A stretch of 64,000 nucleotides of DNA from Paenibacillus sp. LS1 (GTDB taxonomy: Bacteria; Bacillota; Bacilli; Paenibacillales; Paenibacillaceae). This document shows positions 8,580-20,554 of this stretch, one piece after another (the first letter of the stretch is position 1; every line of letters begins with the position of its first letter). The notes beneath the pieces are model-generated. The model worked only from the letters and a program-made list of their open reading frames with translations, did no database searches and was not told the origin of the DNA. Made by a program: the position numbers and the translations under genes. Where the stretch lies: assembly GCF_026013365.1 (NCBI RefSeq), contig NZ_JAPDOE010000002.1, forward strand, positions 806,001 through 870,000, written 5' to 3'.

Positions 8580-9299
8580 CTATATGTCGGAATCCGAATA
8601 AACCTGGATGCCCTTTTCCTTGCGGTACATGATGACAAGCAATCGCCAAAATTCATAACTGCCTGTGTCGTTCATAATATACGGTCGATAATAGTCAAGC
8701 GCTTCCTGCGCCCATGCGGGGCAAGCCATATTGGAAAGTTGCTTCTGTTGCTGAATCCATGCCCCCTGGATCTCCAGCGTCTTCTGCATGGCTTCAAACA
8801 TTCTCTTCTGCTCAGCGGTCATCGGCGGAGCCTCCTGTTCCTGGGATGCAGTTCCGAATTCGGCCTGAAGATATGCTCCAGGTTCCGTCACACCATTTTC
8901 ACTGGCTGTGTACCCGTAAGATGGCGCGCTTGTTTTACGAATCTCATAATGTACATGCGGGCCGGTGCTTTGGCCCGTGCTTCCCTGATTACCGATAAGC
9001 TGACCTCGCTTCACGCGTTGTCCAACAGTTACAGCAATACGCGAAAGGTGCGCATAACAATGTAAATAGCCTCGATGATCCTGAAGTGCTACTGTAAGCC
9101 CGTAACCGCCGAATCCAGAGCCTGTAACTCCCTCGGAAGCCAAACGTACCCTACCATCCATAAAGGCATAGACGGGGCCATTCCATGGCTCTGTTACGAG
9201 ATCAATTCCGCGGTGAAACGTCTGTCCACCATGAATGGGATGAATTCGATAGCCGAATGAACTTGTAATCCGATATCCCTCGAAAGGGTTCACGCTCAT
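8580..9299 (-). CDS. M23 family metallopeptidase without a signal peptide
   Basis: A 239-residue protein. The LytM/M23 domain fills about residues 8-145: SSFGYRIHP, the zinc ligands in HRGID (about 29-33), a central glycine-rich GFGGYGLTV, and the HVHYE motif. These enzymes cut peptidoglycan cross-bridges. A hydrophilic linker and a C-terminal segment of about 50 residues (PAWAQEALDYYRPYI...YEFWRLLVIMYRKEKG) follow, probably a binding or helical domain. There is no signal peptide or membrane anchor, which is unusual for a wall enzyme. Release by mother-cell or cell lysis, or another export route, is possible. Function by domain is solid; role is inferred. Confidence 0.82.
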   Translation of the reverse strand: MSVNPFEGYRITSSFGYRIHPIHGGQTFHRGIDLVTEPWNGPVYAFMDGRVRLASEGVTGSGFGGYGLTVALQDHRGYLHCYAHLSRIAVTVGQRVKRGQLIGNQGSTGQSTGPHVHYEIRKTSAPSYGYTASENGVTEPGAYLQAEFGTASQEQEAPPMTAEQKRMFEAMQKTLEIQGAWIQQQKQLSNMACPAWAQEALDYYRPYIMNDTGSYEFWRLLVIMYRKEKGIQVYSDSDI

Positions 9300-9373
9300 A
9301 CACTCACATCCTTTTCTATCATTAGATGCTTAAATCTATGAAATGGCTTGTGCTATTGGTCTTATTTTATTAC

Positions 9374-9442
9374 AAAAAAACACCGCTCAGAATAGCATTG
9401 GGGAAAACCTTGTGGTCTCTCCAACACATATTCCAAGCGGCG
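9374..9442 (-). terminator. Terminator of the phosphodiesterase-lectin gene
   Basis: On the minus strand CGCCGCT pairs with AGCGGTG across a long, partly self-pairing loop and is followed by seven T. The stem is seven pairs with one G-U. The rest of the 209-base gap (9300-9508) shows nothing else. Confidence 0.55.
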
Positions 9443-9508
9443 CGCTATGCCATTATGAACACTCTATGAGATGTATATATTATTATTTCATTTTAACCAC
9501 TACTCACT

Positions 9509-10858
9509 TTAATTCAGAGGTCGGTATATGACACCTAGTTGATCCAACTCCTGTCCTGCTCTTCCATAAAACCCGGCGATATACCAACCAGCTGGTGCCT
9601 CAAGTTTGATTTCATCCGAGGTCTTTTGTCCGCCTTCAATTTTATTTCCAAGATTGGTGGACAACTCCACGTAAAAGATCCGTTTATCTCCATTACGTGT
9701 CCCCTGACCAATTGTAGCCTGAGTTAAGTACTCTCCGTCTGCCAGGTTCAGTGTTGCAATGTTCGATTGGCCGCCATGTGCCAGGTTCGTTCCATCCCCA
9801 TATAACGTTGAAATGCCATCTACACGGTTGCCCGAGTTAAGCACTACAGAGCTGGGTCTGGCAACTGGAATCTGATTCAGATCATTAAAACCAGTTCCCC
9901 CGGACCCTCCAATCGTTGAACTAAGTTGGTACTGAGGAGATGTACTGTACACGAATTCCGCTGTAATCGGATAATGATCGGAGAGTTGCTTTCCACTCGG
10001 ATCAACAAACGTTTGATTTTCCAAACGGTAGCTCTGCGCATTAAGTGACAATGCTTTGCTTCCTCGATACAAAATTTTGTCCACAATCTCATAGTTCGGA
10101 CCATTTAAATTGGTTTCATCCATAAGGGCATCTCCATCAGCAGGAATGCTCCCACCTCGAATCAAATCGATCCACGGATCTCTTAATCCATTTTCAGACA
10201 TGAGCAACTCTATATTGTCAGCGGAACGGGTGTACCGTGTATTGGTATCCCCGAATACGATAACCGCGTTTCCGTCCGAGTGCTCCTCTATGTAGTTGGA
10301 GAGCTGTCTGATATTATCTCGTCTGGCCTCAAGCGACTTATCGTCACCACCTGCGTCCGCGTGCAAATTGTATACGTCTACTTTCACCTGGGGTGCAATC
10401 TCATAAGTAGCTGCTGTAAATCCTTTCGGAGTCAATTCATCACTTCCATTGTCAAAAAGACCAGATCTCTTATCCCAGGTAATACGCTTCAAGTCGCGGA
10501 ATGGATATTTGGATAAACTGTTCAACCCACTGCCAAAACCGGCAATTCCGCTCGTTTTCGTTAAATACGGCAGAGTGACTTGGGATATCAGCTCATTATG
10601 ATAATTAAAATCCTCTTGCACATTAATGATGTCATAGTCATTTAATTTGGGGGAAATCTGAACGGTGTACTCCTTCGGGTTCGAACTGGATACCAGATCC
10701 GGAAGACCACCTACGTTGTAACTAAGTACATTGAATGAACCGGTTACCGTTTCACCTTCTGCTGCACTTGCCATTGGTGAAAAGAATGGAGAGCTCGTAA
10801 AGGCAACAACCGCAGACAATACCAAGGCTGCTCCCTTTTTAACTATTCTTCTTCGCAT
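9509..10858 (-). CDS. Secreted sphingomyelinase-like phosphodiesterase with jacalin-like lectin domain
   Basis: A protein of about 449 residues. A signal peptide (basic start, LVLSAVVAFTSSPFF, cleavage after ASA) leads into an endonuclease/exonuclease/phosphatase domain. That domain shows LSYNVGGLPD, QEDFN, NLHADAGGDD, VFGDTNTRY and the catalytic SDHYP, the pattern of bacterial neutral sphingomyelinases and related enzymes. About residues 320-449 form a jacalin-like lectin fold (GGSGGTGFND, then LAHGG). The frame is open to 10873, but that ATG lies inside the AGGAGG ribosome binding site, so the ATG at 10858 (or 10861) is preferred. Whether the substrate is a lipid or nucleic acid is not visible. 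Confidence 0.82.
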   Translation of the reverse strand: MRRRIVKKGAALVLSAVVAFTSSPFFSPMASAAEGETVTGSFNVLSYNVGGLPDLVSSSNPKEYTVQISPKLNDYDIINVQEDFNYHNELISQVTLPYLTKTSGIAGFGSGLNSLSKYPFRDLKRITWDKRSGLFDNGSDELTPKGFTAATYEIAPQVKVDVYNLHADAGGDDKSLEARRDNIRQLSNYIEEHSDGNAVIVFGDTNTRYTRSADNIELLMSENGLRDPWIDLIRGGSIPADGDALMDETNLNGPNYEIVDKILYRGSKALSLNAQSYRLENQTFVDPSGKQLSDHYPITAEFVYSTSPQYQLSSTIGGSGGTGFNDLNQIPVARPSSVVLNSGNRVDGISTLYGDGTNLAHGGQSNIATLNLADGEYLTQATIGQGTRNGDKRIFYVELSTNLGNKIEGGQKTSDEIKLEAPAGWYIAGFYGRAGQELDQLGVIYRPLN

Positions 10859-10871
10859 CATATACCTCCTC

Positions 10872-10893
10872 ATATTTGAATCTATTCAAATAT
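10872..10893. promoter_or_regulatory. 22-base perfect palindrome in the leader of the phosphodiesterase gene
   Basis: ATATTTGAA-TCTA-TTCAAATAT is a perfect 9-base inverted repeat immediately upstream of the ribosome binding site. It could be a repressor operator or an mRNA hairpin occluding translation. There is no T run, so it is not a terminator. Confidence 0.45.
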
Positions 10894-10965
10894 ATGTAAC
10901 ATTCGTTATCAGAAGAATAAATGTGCTCGCTTCATTTGTATAAATAGATCATTTCTCGTAGGAAA

Positions 10966-11017
10966 ATAAAAATACCCCATAGAGAGACTTTGTGAAAAGT
11001 CTGCTCTACAGGGTATT
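10966..11017 (-). terminator. Terminator of the sufCDSUB operon
   Basis: A long hairpin (AATACCC...GGGTATT outer stem, inner AGACTTT/AAAGTCT stem) is followed on the minus strand by a T-rich tail. It lies 85 bases after the sufB stop. Confidence 0.85.
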
Positions 11018-11101
11018 CGATTCGATCACATGAAACTATATCTGCCGCTTAACATCAGCAGCCAGGTTCAGCTTCACGGCTTCGAAAGGCGCTGCATTGG
11101 A

Positions 11102-12499
11102 TTAACCAATGGAGCCTTCCATTTCGAATTTAATCAATCTATTCATCTCAACTGCATATTCCATTGGCAGTTCTTTCGTGAACGGCTCAATGAAGCCCAT
11201 GATAATCATCTGTGTAGCCTCTGCATCCGTCAGACCGCGGCTCATCAGGTAGAAGAGCTGATCCTCGGACACTTTGGATACTGTAGCTTCATGCTCCAGC
11301 ATAATGTTATCATTCATGATTTCATTGTAAGGAATTGTATCAGACGTGGACTCATTATCGAGAATGAGTGTATCACACTTGATGTTGGATTTCGCACCTT
11401 CCGCTTGACGTCCAAAGGAAGCCAAACCACGGTACGTTACTTTACCACCATGTTTACTGATGGACTTGGATACGATCGTAGATGTTGTATCCGGAGCCAA
11501 GTGGATCATTTTCGCACCAGCATCCTGATGCTGATTTTTACCAGCTACAGCGATGGAAAGTACGGAACCTTTAGCTCCACGGCCTTTCAGTACAACCGCT
11601 GGATATTTCATCGTCAGTTTGGAACCGATGTTACCATCGACCCATTCCATCGTTGCATTTTCTTCTGCAACCGCACGTTTTGTAACGAGGTTGTAGATGT
11701 TTGGTGCCCAGTTTTGGATCGTAGTGTAACGAACACGGGCATTTTTCTTACAAATGATCTCAACGACCGCACTGTGCAGTGAGTTCGTGCTGTAGATTGG
11801 AGCTGTACAGCCCTCTACATAGTGAACGAAGCTGTCTTCGTCCGCAATGATGAGTGTACGCTCGAATTGTCCCATATTCTCGGAGTTGATCCGGAAGTAG
11901 GCTTGCAGAGGTACTTCACATTTAACGCCCTTAGGCACGTAGATGAAGCTTCCTCCAGACCATACCGCACTATTCAATGCAGCAAATTTGTTATCTGCTG
12001 GCGGAATAACCGTTGCAAAATATTCACGCAGGATTTCCGGATGCTCTCTGAGAGCCGTATCCGTATCCATGAAGATTACACCTTGGTCTTCCAATTCCTT
12101 TTGCATGTTGTGGTATACAACCTCGGACTCATACTGAGCCGATACACCTGCCAGGAACTTTTGTTCTGCTTCAGGAATACCCAATTTATCAAAGGTTTCC
12201 TTGATTTCGGAAGGAACTTCCTCCCATGTTTTACCTTGTTTTTCAGAAGCACGCACATAATACTGAATTTCATTGAAATCCAATCCGTCGAGATCTCCGC
12301 CCCATTTCGGCATTGGCATCTTTTCGAATTGTTTCAAGGATTTCAAACGGAATTCCAACATCCAATCCGGTTCATTCTTAATCTTGGAAATCTCGGTAAC
12401 CACTTCTGCAGTCAGACCTTTACCGGTTTGAAAGATGGATTTGTGCTCATCGCGAAAACCATATTTATACTCTTCCATTTCTGGTGCTTTTTTAGCCAT
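11102..12499 (-). CDS. sufB: Fe-S cluster assembly scaffold SufB
   Basis: A 465-residue SufB, the scaffold on which Fe-S clusters are built by the SufBCD complex in the cytosol. The family pattern is clear: YKYGFRDEH at the start, [23 protein letters not shown] with the conserved cysteine, [15 protein letters not shown], and the C-terminal [21 protein letters not shown]. It is the last gene of sufCDSUB, 20 bases after sufU, with a terminator behind it. Length and motifs match the Bacillus protein. Confidence 0.97.
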   Translation of the reverse strand: MAKKAPEMEEYKYGFRDEHKSIFQTGKGLTAEVVTEISKIKNEPDWMLEFRLKSLKQFEKMPMPKWGGDLDGLDFNEIQYYVRASEKQGKTWEEVPSEIKETFDKLGIPEAEQKFLAGVSAQYESEVVYHNMQKELEDQGVIFMDTDTALREHPEILREYFATVIPPADNKFAALNSAVWSGGSFIYVPKGVKCEVPLQAYFRINSENMGQFERTLIIADEDSFVHYVEGCTAPIYSTNSLHSAVVEIICKKNARVRYTTIQNWAPNIYNLVTKRAVAEENATMEWVDGNIGSKLTMKYPAVVLKGRGAKGSVLSIAVAGKNQHQDAGAKMIHLAPDTTSTIVSKSISKHGGKVTYRGLASFGRQAEGAKSNIKCDTLILDNESTSDTIPYNEIMNDNIMLEHEATVSKVSEDQLFYLMSRGLTDAEATQMIIMGFIEPFTKELPMEYAVEMNRLIKFEMEGSIG

Positions 12500-12519
12500 C
12501 TTGCTCTACCTCCCTATCG

Positions 12520-15462
<2,943 letters not shown>

Positions 15463-15487
15463 TAATTAATCCTCCTCCGTTTTGTCT

Positions 15488-16270
15488 TTACGCTTCTTGA
15501 CCTACAGTTTCGTCTGTAATTCCCAGCTCTTCCTTAACCCAGTCATATCCTTCAGCTTCCAGACGGTGTGCCAGTTCAGGTCCGCCGGATTTCACGATAC
15601 GACCTTGCATCATAACGTGTACATAGTCAGGAGTAATGTAGTTAAGCAGGCGTTGATAGTGAGTGATGATCAAGAAACCGCGATCTTCGCTCTTCATTGC
15701 GTTTACGCCGTTTGCCACGATTTTCAGAGCATCGATGTCCAGACCGGAGTCAATTTCATCAAGTACTACGATTTTCGGATCAAGCAGCATCATTTGCAGA
15801 ATTTCGTTACGTTTTTTCTCACCACCGGAGAAACCTTCATTTAGGTAACGGTGAGCGAACTCAGGGTTCATGTCGAGTTCTTTCATTTTACCTTCCATTT
15901 GACGAATGAACTTGATCAGGGAGATCTCGTTACCTTCGCCACGACGTGCGTTAATTGCACTACGCAAGAAGTCGGAGTTTGTAACACCTGCAATTTCACT
16001 CGGGTACTGCATAGCCAAGAAGAGACCTGCACGTGCGCGCTCATCTACAGCCATATCCAATACATCTTCACCATCAAGTGTAATTGTACCGTCTGTTACT
16101 TCATATTTAGGGTGACCCATCAAGGCAGAAGCCAGAGTGGATTTACCTGTTCCGTTTGGTCCCATGATTGCGTGGATTTCTCCACCTTTCATTTCCAGGT
16201 TGATGCCTTTCAGGATTTCCTTACCTTCGATCGTCGCTTTCAGACCTTCAATGACGAAATTCGTAGCCAT
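15488..16270 (-). CDS. sufC: Fe-S assembly ATPase SufC
   Basis: A 260-residue ABC-type ATPase that powers the SufBCD scaffold. The Walker A motif is GPNGTGKSTLA, the signature FSGGEKKRNEILQ, and the Walker B VVLDEIDSGLDID. There is no membrane part, as expected. It is the first gene of sufCDSUB and lies about 125 bases after the predicted transcription start. Ribosome binding site GGAGGG. Confidence 0.97.
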   Translation of the reverse strand: MATNFVIEGLKATIEGKEILKGINLEMKGGEIHAIMGPNGTGKSTLASALMGHPKYEVTDGTITLDGEDVLDMAVDERARAGLFLAMQYPSEIAGVTNSDFLRSAINARRGEGNEISLIKFIRQMEGKMKELDMNPEFAHRYLNEGFSGGEKKRNEILQMMLLDPKIVVLDEIDSGLDIDALKIVANGVNAMKSEDRGFLIITHYQRLLNYITPDYVHVMMQGRIVKSGGPELAHRLEAEGYDWVKEELGITDETVGQEA

Positions 16271-16392
16271 GTGTATTGTTTCCCTCCATTGATTAAATTG
16301 ATGTTGTTGTCGAAAACGAAAAAGCGCCTATTATATCTGAACAGGGCTTCCCCTGAATTTCTCCTGTACTCGAATCTTCAAAGCAAGAACAC

Positions 16393-16409
16393 TTTAGAAT
16401 AATTCTAAA
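16393..16409. promoter_or_regulatory. PerR-type operator overlapping the -10 box of the suf promoter
   Basis: TTTAGAAT-A-ATTCTAAA is a perfect 17-base palindrome. Its 15-base core matches the PerR 7-1-7 consensus TTATAAT-N-ATTATAA at all but two symmetric positions. It covers the predicted -10 of the suf operon, a normal repressor position. Confidence 0.6.
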
Positions 16410-16430
16410 CTGATTCTCAATGATAATCAA
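16402..16430 (-). promoter_or_regulatory. Predicted sigma-A promoter of sufCDSUB
   Basis: On the minus strand TTGATT (16430-16425) and TAGAAT (16407-16402) are separated by exactly 17 bases. The -10 box matches the consensus at 5 of 6 positions. The predicted start near 16395 gives a leader of about 125 bases. Confidence 0.65.
16411..16429. promoter_or_regulatory. Fur-like imperfect inverted repeat overlapping the -35 region of the suf promoter
   Basis: TGATTCTCA-A-TGATAATCA is a 9-1-9 inverted repeat with one mismatch. It shares AATGATAATCA with the 19-base Fur consensus, but the outer part fits poorly. It sits between and over the -35 box. A Fur-family site is plausible, not certain. Confidence 0.35.
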
Positions 16431-16592
16431 GTCATTTCCTAAGAACCTTTGTCCCTTGCAGGAAACATTATTCTTTCTGATTCTATATTAAAAGACAAAT
16501 TGAATCAAATCAGAAAACATCTTACGCACAAATGTACAGTGAGAAAAATCACAGCAATTCAAGCTTTTATGTCATCTGCTGTACACTAATCT

Positions 16593-16625
16593 AAAAAAGG
16601 ACTCATCCATATTATGGACAAGTCC
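16593..16625 (-). terminator. Terminator of the DUF1802 gene
   Basis: GGACT-type stem (GGACTTGTCCAT on the minus strand pairing with ATGGATGAGTCC) followed by six T on the minus strand. The sequence between this and the suf promoter (16431-16592) shows no gene. Confidence 0.8.
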
Positions 16626-16646
16626 CTCCGTTAATAACGTTACCAT

Positions 16647-17222
16647 TTACATTTTGAGCATCTCGTTAATCTTCTGTACCTGTTCGTCAAAATCCGCAAC
16701 GTCCACCACCGGCGTCATTTCGCGCGGCACCGGACCATTCGGAATAGAAATCCATGAACGGCAACCATTATATTCAGGCAGTACGGGGATTTCCATCGGT
16801 TCTTTCAAAAGGTACACACGTAAAATCAATACATGGAGCGGATCTTTCCGTTTCCATTTCAAACGGTCTTCGGCAAAATCCGCTGTCCACATATGAAAGT
16901 CAAGAAGTCGATCCAGCATCTCCTGATCTCGTATCTCCAGATCCTGCGTTACTTCGGCATATGCAGTAATACGGATTGTCGAAGCTTCGGGCACCCATTC
17001 GGCCAATGATTCTTCAACATAGGATTGATCCGAGGACTTAATCAGTTCTTTACGCTGATGTTCATAAGTCGGATACAGGTAAAACGCTGGACTTTTCAGC
17101 TCAAAATGTCGGGTTTCCTCTACAATCCCACCTTTGCGCATCACCATAATCTGGCGACCCGTTTCCAGTGCTTTGATTGCAGAAGCCCATTCTTTTAAAG
17201 CCGGTATCGTTGGTTCTAACAT
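16647..17222 (-). CDS. DUF1802 family protein
   Basis: A 191-residue cytosolic protein of the DUF1802 family, common in Bacillales and of unknown function. It shows the family features: an early LKEWASAIKALETGRQIMVMRKGGI, then HFELKSPAFYLYPTYEHQ, and a conserved YNGCRSWI near residue 155. No signal peptide or membrane segment is seen. It is monocistronic, with a terminator downstream and the dps gene 126 bases upstream on the same strand. Confidence 0.8.
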   Translation of the reverse strand: MLEPTIPALKEWASAIKALETGRQIMVMRKGGIVEETRHFELKSPAFYLYPTYEHQRKELIKSSDQSYVEESLAEWVPEASTIRITAYAEVTQDLEIRDQEMLDRLLDFHMWTADFAEDRLKWKRKDPLHVLILRVYLLKEPMEIPVLPEYNGCRSWISIPNGPVPREMTPVVDVADFDEQVQKINEMLKM

Positions 17223-17348
17223 AAGCGGTTCTCTCCCCTCTCGTTCTTGTCAGCAGTATAGACGCTCAGGGCGTTTCTGACAACAGGATCGGGGATCAGA
17301 AAGCTTACGTAAGAGACACACTTGTATTAGGCTACAATAGTAAATGTA

Positions 17349-17810
17349 TTAGCCCAGGAAAGAGCGAAGCATCCACATATGTTTCTCCAGATCCGCCTTG
17401 AAGCCTGTCAGCATATCGGATGTCGGTTGATCTTCAGCTGCATCTGCAACTTCGATCCCTTCCTGATATTCATTCGAAAGTGTAGCGAAGTCCTCGATCA
17501 GGTTTTGCACCATTGTTTTCGCGTCTTCGCCGCCTGCTGCTTCCTGGATAGAGGAAAGCTCCAGATATTCTTTCATTGTAGCCGCTGGGCTGCCTTTCAG
17601 CGTAAGAACACGCTCAGCGATTTCATCCATTTGCACCGTAACTTCGTTGTAGAACTCTTCGAATTTCACATGCAATGTGAAGAAGTTAGGTCCTTTAACG
17701 TACCAGTGATAGTTATGGATTTTGACATACAATACGTTCAGGTTAGCCACCTGACGATTAAGTACTTGTTCCACCGATTTTGCTTGATCTGTTTTGTTTG
17801 TTGTAGCCAT
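17349..17810 (-). CDS. dps: Dps family ferritin-like DNA-protecting protein
   Basis: A 153-residue Dps/MrgA protein that stores iron and shields DNA from peroxide as a dodecamer. The ferroxidase residues appear intact: HNYHWYVKG, HVKFEEFY, and MDEIAERVLTL with the Asp and Glu ligands. In Bacillus such genes (mrgA) are repressed by PerR; no PerR box could be seen in the roughly 100 bases upstream, although one lies 1.4 kb away at the suf promoter. RBS AAAGGATGGG. Confidence 0.93.
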   Translation of the reverse strand: MATTNKTDQAKSVEQVLNRQVANLNVLYVKIHNYHWYVKGPNFFTLHVKFEEFYNEVTVQMDEIAERVLTLKGSPAATMKEYLELSSIQEAAGGEDAKTMVQNLIEDFATLSNEYQEGIEVADAAEDQPTSDMLTGFKADLEKHMWMLRSFLG

Positions 17811-18017
17811 ATTAATCCCATCCTTTATTTAAAATTAGTCTGTCATGCAGCGGTAATCAGGTTGTCCTGCACTGTATAACAGAGAGTTAATAATGTGTCA
17901 CCGCTTGGTAGCGGGGAGGCCTGTTCGCGGCGTTTCTCTCAACCGTCCGGCCTATTTGTTTTTACCCTTGAACAGGAAGTTCGAATCAGGATCGCCTTGG
18001 CTTGTCTCAAAAAAAAG

Positions 18018-18046
18018 TTCAAAAACCGCGCTATTTCCGATATACT
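18018..18046 (+). promoter_or_regulatory. Predicted sigma-A promoter of mtnKA
   Basis: TTCAAA and TATACT are separated by 17 bases. The predicted start is near 18053, about 55 bases before the TTG start of mtnK. The 297-base gap from the dps start to mtnK shows no gene and no recognisable SAM (S-box) riboswitch. Confidence 0.5.
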
Positions 18047-18107
18047 GACATATACCAAGCAAAGAAGTGGGTTTTCCTGTTTCTTCATATATATGGAGGT
18101 GGCACCT

Positions 18108-19325
18108 TTGTCCCAATATCACCCTTTTACCCCCCAGGATGCAATTGAACTGGCCAAAACATTACCGGGTCCATTTGCGGCAGATGCGAATCTGGATTGT
18201 CACGAGATCGGCGACGGCAATCTGAATTTGGTATTCCACATTACGGATCAGAACTCCGATAAAAGTATCATTATCAAACAGGCGCTTCCTTATGCGAAAG
18301 TGGTTGGAGAATCATGGCCACTGTCTCTGGTGCGCGCCCGAATCGAACGTGAGATTCTTCAGGAAGAGTATCGTCTGTGTCCAGGGATGGTACCTGAAGT
18401 GTATCATTACGATGATGACCTTGCTTTAACGGTTATGGAAGATCTAAGTGATCATGTGATCATGCGCAAAGGCCTGATTGAAGGTGTTACCTATCCTCTT
18501 TTTGCACAGCATATTGGGGAATTCATGGCAAGAACGCTGTTCTTCACATCCGACTTGGGCATGGATCAGCAATTGAAGAAGGAACAACAGGGCAGATTCA
18601 TTAATCCGGACCAATGCAAAATAACGGAGGATCTGATCTTTGATGAACCTTACCGGATCGCTGAGAAAAACAATTATGATGCTTCCATTGAAGATGAAGC
18701 TGAAGCCCTTCGCACAGATGGAGAACTTCACCTTGAAGTGGCCTTGCTGCGGGAAAAATTCCTGACACATGGGCAGGCACTCCTTCACGGAGATCTGCAT
18801 ACAGGCAGTATTTTTGTTACACCTGAATCGACGAAGGTCATTGATCCCGAATTTGCATATTACGGCCCCATGGGATTCGATGTTGGTGCAGTCCTTGCGA
18901 ACCTGCTCTTGAATTACGCATCCTTGCCAGGATGGATTCAGGATGAGACCGCTTTGCGTGAGCGTGAAACGCTTTTGCTGAATATGGTTCGTGATGTATG
19001 GACTGAGTTCGAATCCCGTTTCCGTGCCCTCTGGGCTAATGAACTGGTCGATCCTATGGCGAAAACGCCAGGGTACCAGGATCTGTATGTGCAACAATTG
19101 TTCAAAGATTCGATCGGCTTCGCAGGTGCCAAAATGGTTCGTCGTATTGTGGGCCTCGCTCACGTGGCGGATATAGATACCATCTCCGATGCGACCGAAC
19201 GTGAACGTTCTCAGCGTAAATCATTGGCCATTGGTAAAGCTTTAATCAAAAACAATCGTCGCTTGAATACCATCGGTGAAGTGCTGGATATTGTATCTAC
19301 AGCTGTGTCAACTACTAAGGCTTAA
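18108..19325 (+). CDS. mtnK: S-methyl-5-thioribose kinase MtnK
   Basis: A 405-residue kinase of the methionine salvage pathway. It phosphorylates methylthioribose at C1. Typical segments are EIGDGNLNLVFHI, IIKQALPYAKVVGESWPL, MEDLSDH, LLHGDLHTGSIF with the catalytic Asp, and VIDPEFAYYGPMGFDVG. The frame is open further upstream, but a TTG at 18108 preceded by GGAGGTG at six to seven bases fits the family length. The ATG nearer the ribosome binding site overlaps it. It is followed 23 bases later by mtnA. Confidence 0.95.
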   Translation: MSQYHPFTPQDAIELAKTLPGPFAADANLDCHEIGDGNLNLVFHITDQNSDKSIIIKQALPYAKVVGESWPLSLVRARIEREILQEEYRLCPGMVPEVYHYDDDLALTVMEDLSDHVIMRKGLIEGVTYPLFAQHIGEFMARTLFFTSDLGMDQQLKKEQQGRFINPDQCKITEDLIFDEPYRIAEKNNYDASIEDEAEALRTDGELHLEVALLREKFLTHGQALLHGDLHTGSIFVTPESTKVIDPEFAYYGPMGFDVGAVLANLLLNYASLPGWIQDETALRERETLLLNMVRDVWTEFESRFRALWANELVDPMAKTPGYQDLYVQQLFKDSIGFAGAKMVRRIVGLAHVADIDTISDATERERSQRKSLAIGKALIKNNRRLNTIGEVLDIVSTAVSTTKA

Positions 19326-19348
19326 CATAAGGAACGGAGGAATCATCC

Positions 19349-20422
19349 ATGACAACCCCTGAATATCAGCCTCTGTCCTCTCTCATCTGGAAAAAGGACA
19401 AGCTTGAAATGCTTGACCAGCGTCTGCTGCCCGAAACCATCCTCATGCTGAAATTGTACACACCCGAGGAAGTATGGGAATCCATCCACTCCATGAAAGT
19501 ACGCGGTGCTCCAGCGATCGGCATTGCTGCTGCATTTGGTGTCGTACTGGGTGCGAAGTCATATGACGGAACGACCATTCAAGGCTGGCTGGATCACGTA
19601 AAATCCATATGTGCTCATCTGGCTACTTCCCGTCCAACAGCGGTGAACCTGTTCTGGGCACTGGATCGCATGATGCAAAAAGCAAATGAGGTCGTTGAAT
19701 CCGGCCTGAGTCTGGAAGAGGGCAATACTGCTCTTGAAGTAGAAGCCCTGTTGATTCAGAAGGAAGACGAAGAAGTGTGCCGCATGATCGGCGAGAATGC
19801 ACTGCCTTTGTTCGAAGATGGTATGGGTGTACTCACTCACTGTAATGCAGGTGGACTGGCTACAGCGAAATATGGTACGGCAACCGCTCCAATGTATCTC
19901 GCACAGGAACGTGGCATTCACCTGAAAGTATTTGCAGACGAGACTCGTCCTGTACTTCAAGGTGCACGCCTGACTGCATTTGAGCTACAGCAGGCTGGCA
20001 TTGACGTTACGTTGCTCTGTGATAACATGGCAGGCATGGTCATGTCCAAAGGCTGGATTCAAGCTGTTATCGTCGGAACAGATCGTGTTGCTGCGAATGG
20101 TGATGTAGCTAACAAAATCGGGACCTACAGCGTAGCCGTGCTTGCCAAAGCACACAATATTCCGTTCTATGTAGCGAGCCCATTGTCGACCATCGACTTG
20201 TCTACTCCATCGGGAGACCTCATTCCGATTGAGGAACGTGCTGCGGAGGAAGTGACTGAAGGATTTGGTAAACGTACCGCACCGCAAGGTGTTAAAGTAT
20301 ACAATCCAGCGTTTGACGTAACGCCTAACGAATATGTAACAGCTATTATCACGGAAAAAGGCGTTGTTCGCGCTCCTTTCCAAGAAAATCTGGCTGCCTT
20401 GTTCGCGAAGGAAGAAGCTTAA
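19349..20422 (+). CDS. mtnA: S-methyl-5-thioribose-1-phosphate isomerase MtnA
   Basis: A 357-residue isomerase that converts methylthioribose-1-phosphate to the ribulose form, the step after MtnK. It belongs to the eIF2B-like family: [24 protein letters not shown] with the catalytic Cys, [17 protein letters not shown], and [29 protein letters not shown]. It forms a two-gene operon with mtnK and ends at a strong terminator. Confidence 0.96.
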   Translation: MTTPEYQPLSSLIWKKDKLEMLDQRLLPETILMLKLYTPEEVWESIHSMKVRGAPAIGIAAAFGVVLGAKSYDGTTIQGWLDHVKSICAHLATSRPTAVNLFWALDRMMQKANEVVESGLSLEEGNTALEVEALLIQKEDEEVCRMIGENALPLFEDGMGVLTHCNAGGLATAKYGTATAPMYLAQERGIHLKVFADETRPVLQGARLTAFELQQAGIDVTLLCDNMAGMVMSKGWIQAVIVGTDRVAANGDVANKIGTYSVAVLAKAHNIPFYVASPLSTIDLSTPSGDLIPIEERAAEEVTEGFGKRTAPQGVKVYNPAFDVTPNEYVTAIITEKGVVRAPFQENLAALFAKEEA

Positions 20423-20518
20423 CTTATGAAGAGTATTTAAAAAAAGTTTGTGTATATAGAGTTGGTGCATATCGTTGGTGGATACGACGTGCACTAGTTC
20501 TGAATTACGACGCTAAAG

Positions 20519-20546
20519 AAGGGCTTCCCATATGGGGAGCCCTTTT
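20519..20546 (+). terminator. Terminator of mtnKA (probably bidirectional)
   Basis: GGGCTTCCC-ATAT-GGGGAGCCC followed by TTTT. The opposite strand can also serve yunC, which ends only nine bases away. Confidence 0.82.
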
Positions 20547-20554
20547 GTTAGTGA

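Noticed and set aside
17895..18107. 71-residue N-terminal extension of MtnK
   Set aside because: No homology to the family there, and it spans the predicted promoter; TTG at 18108 has the ribosome binding site.
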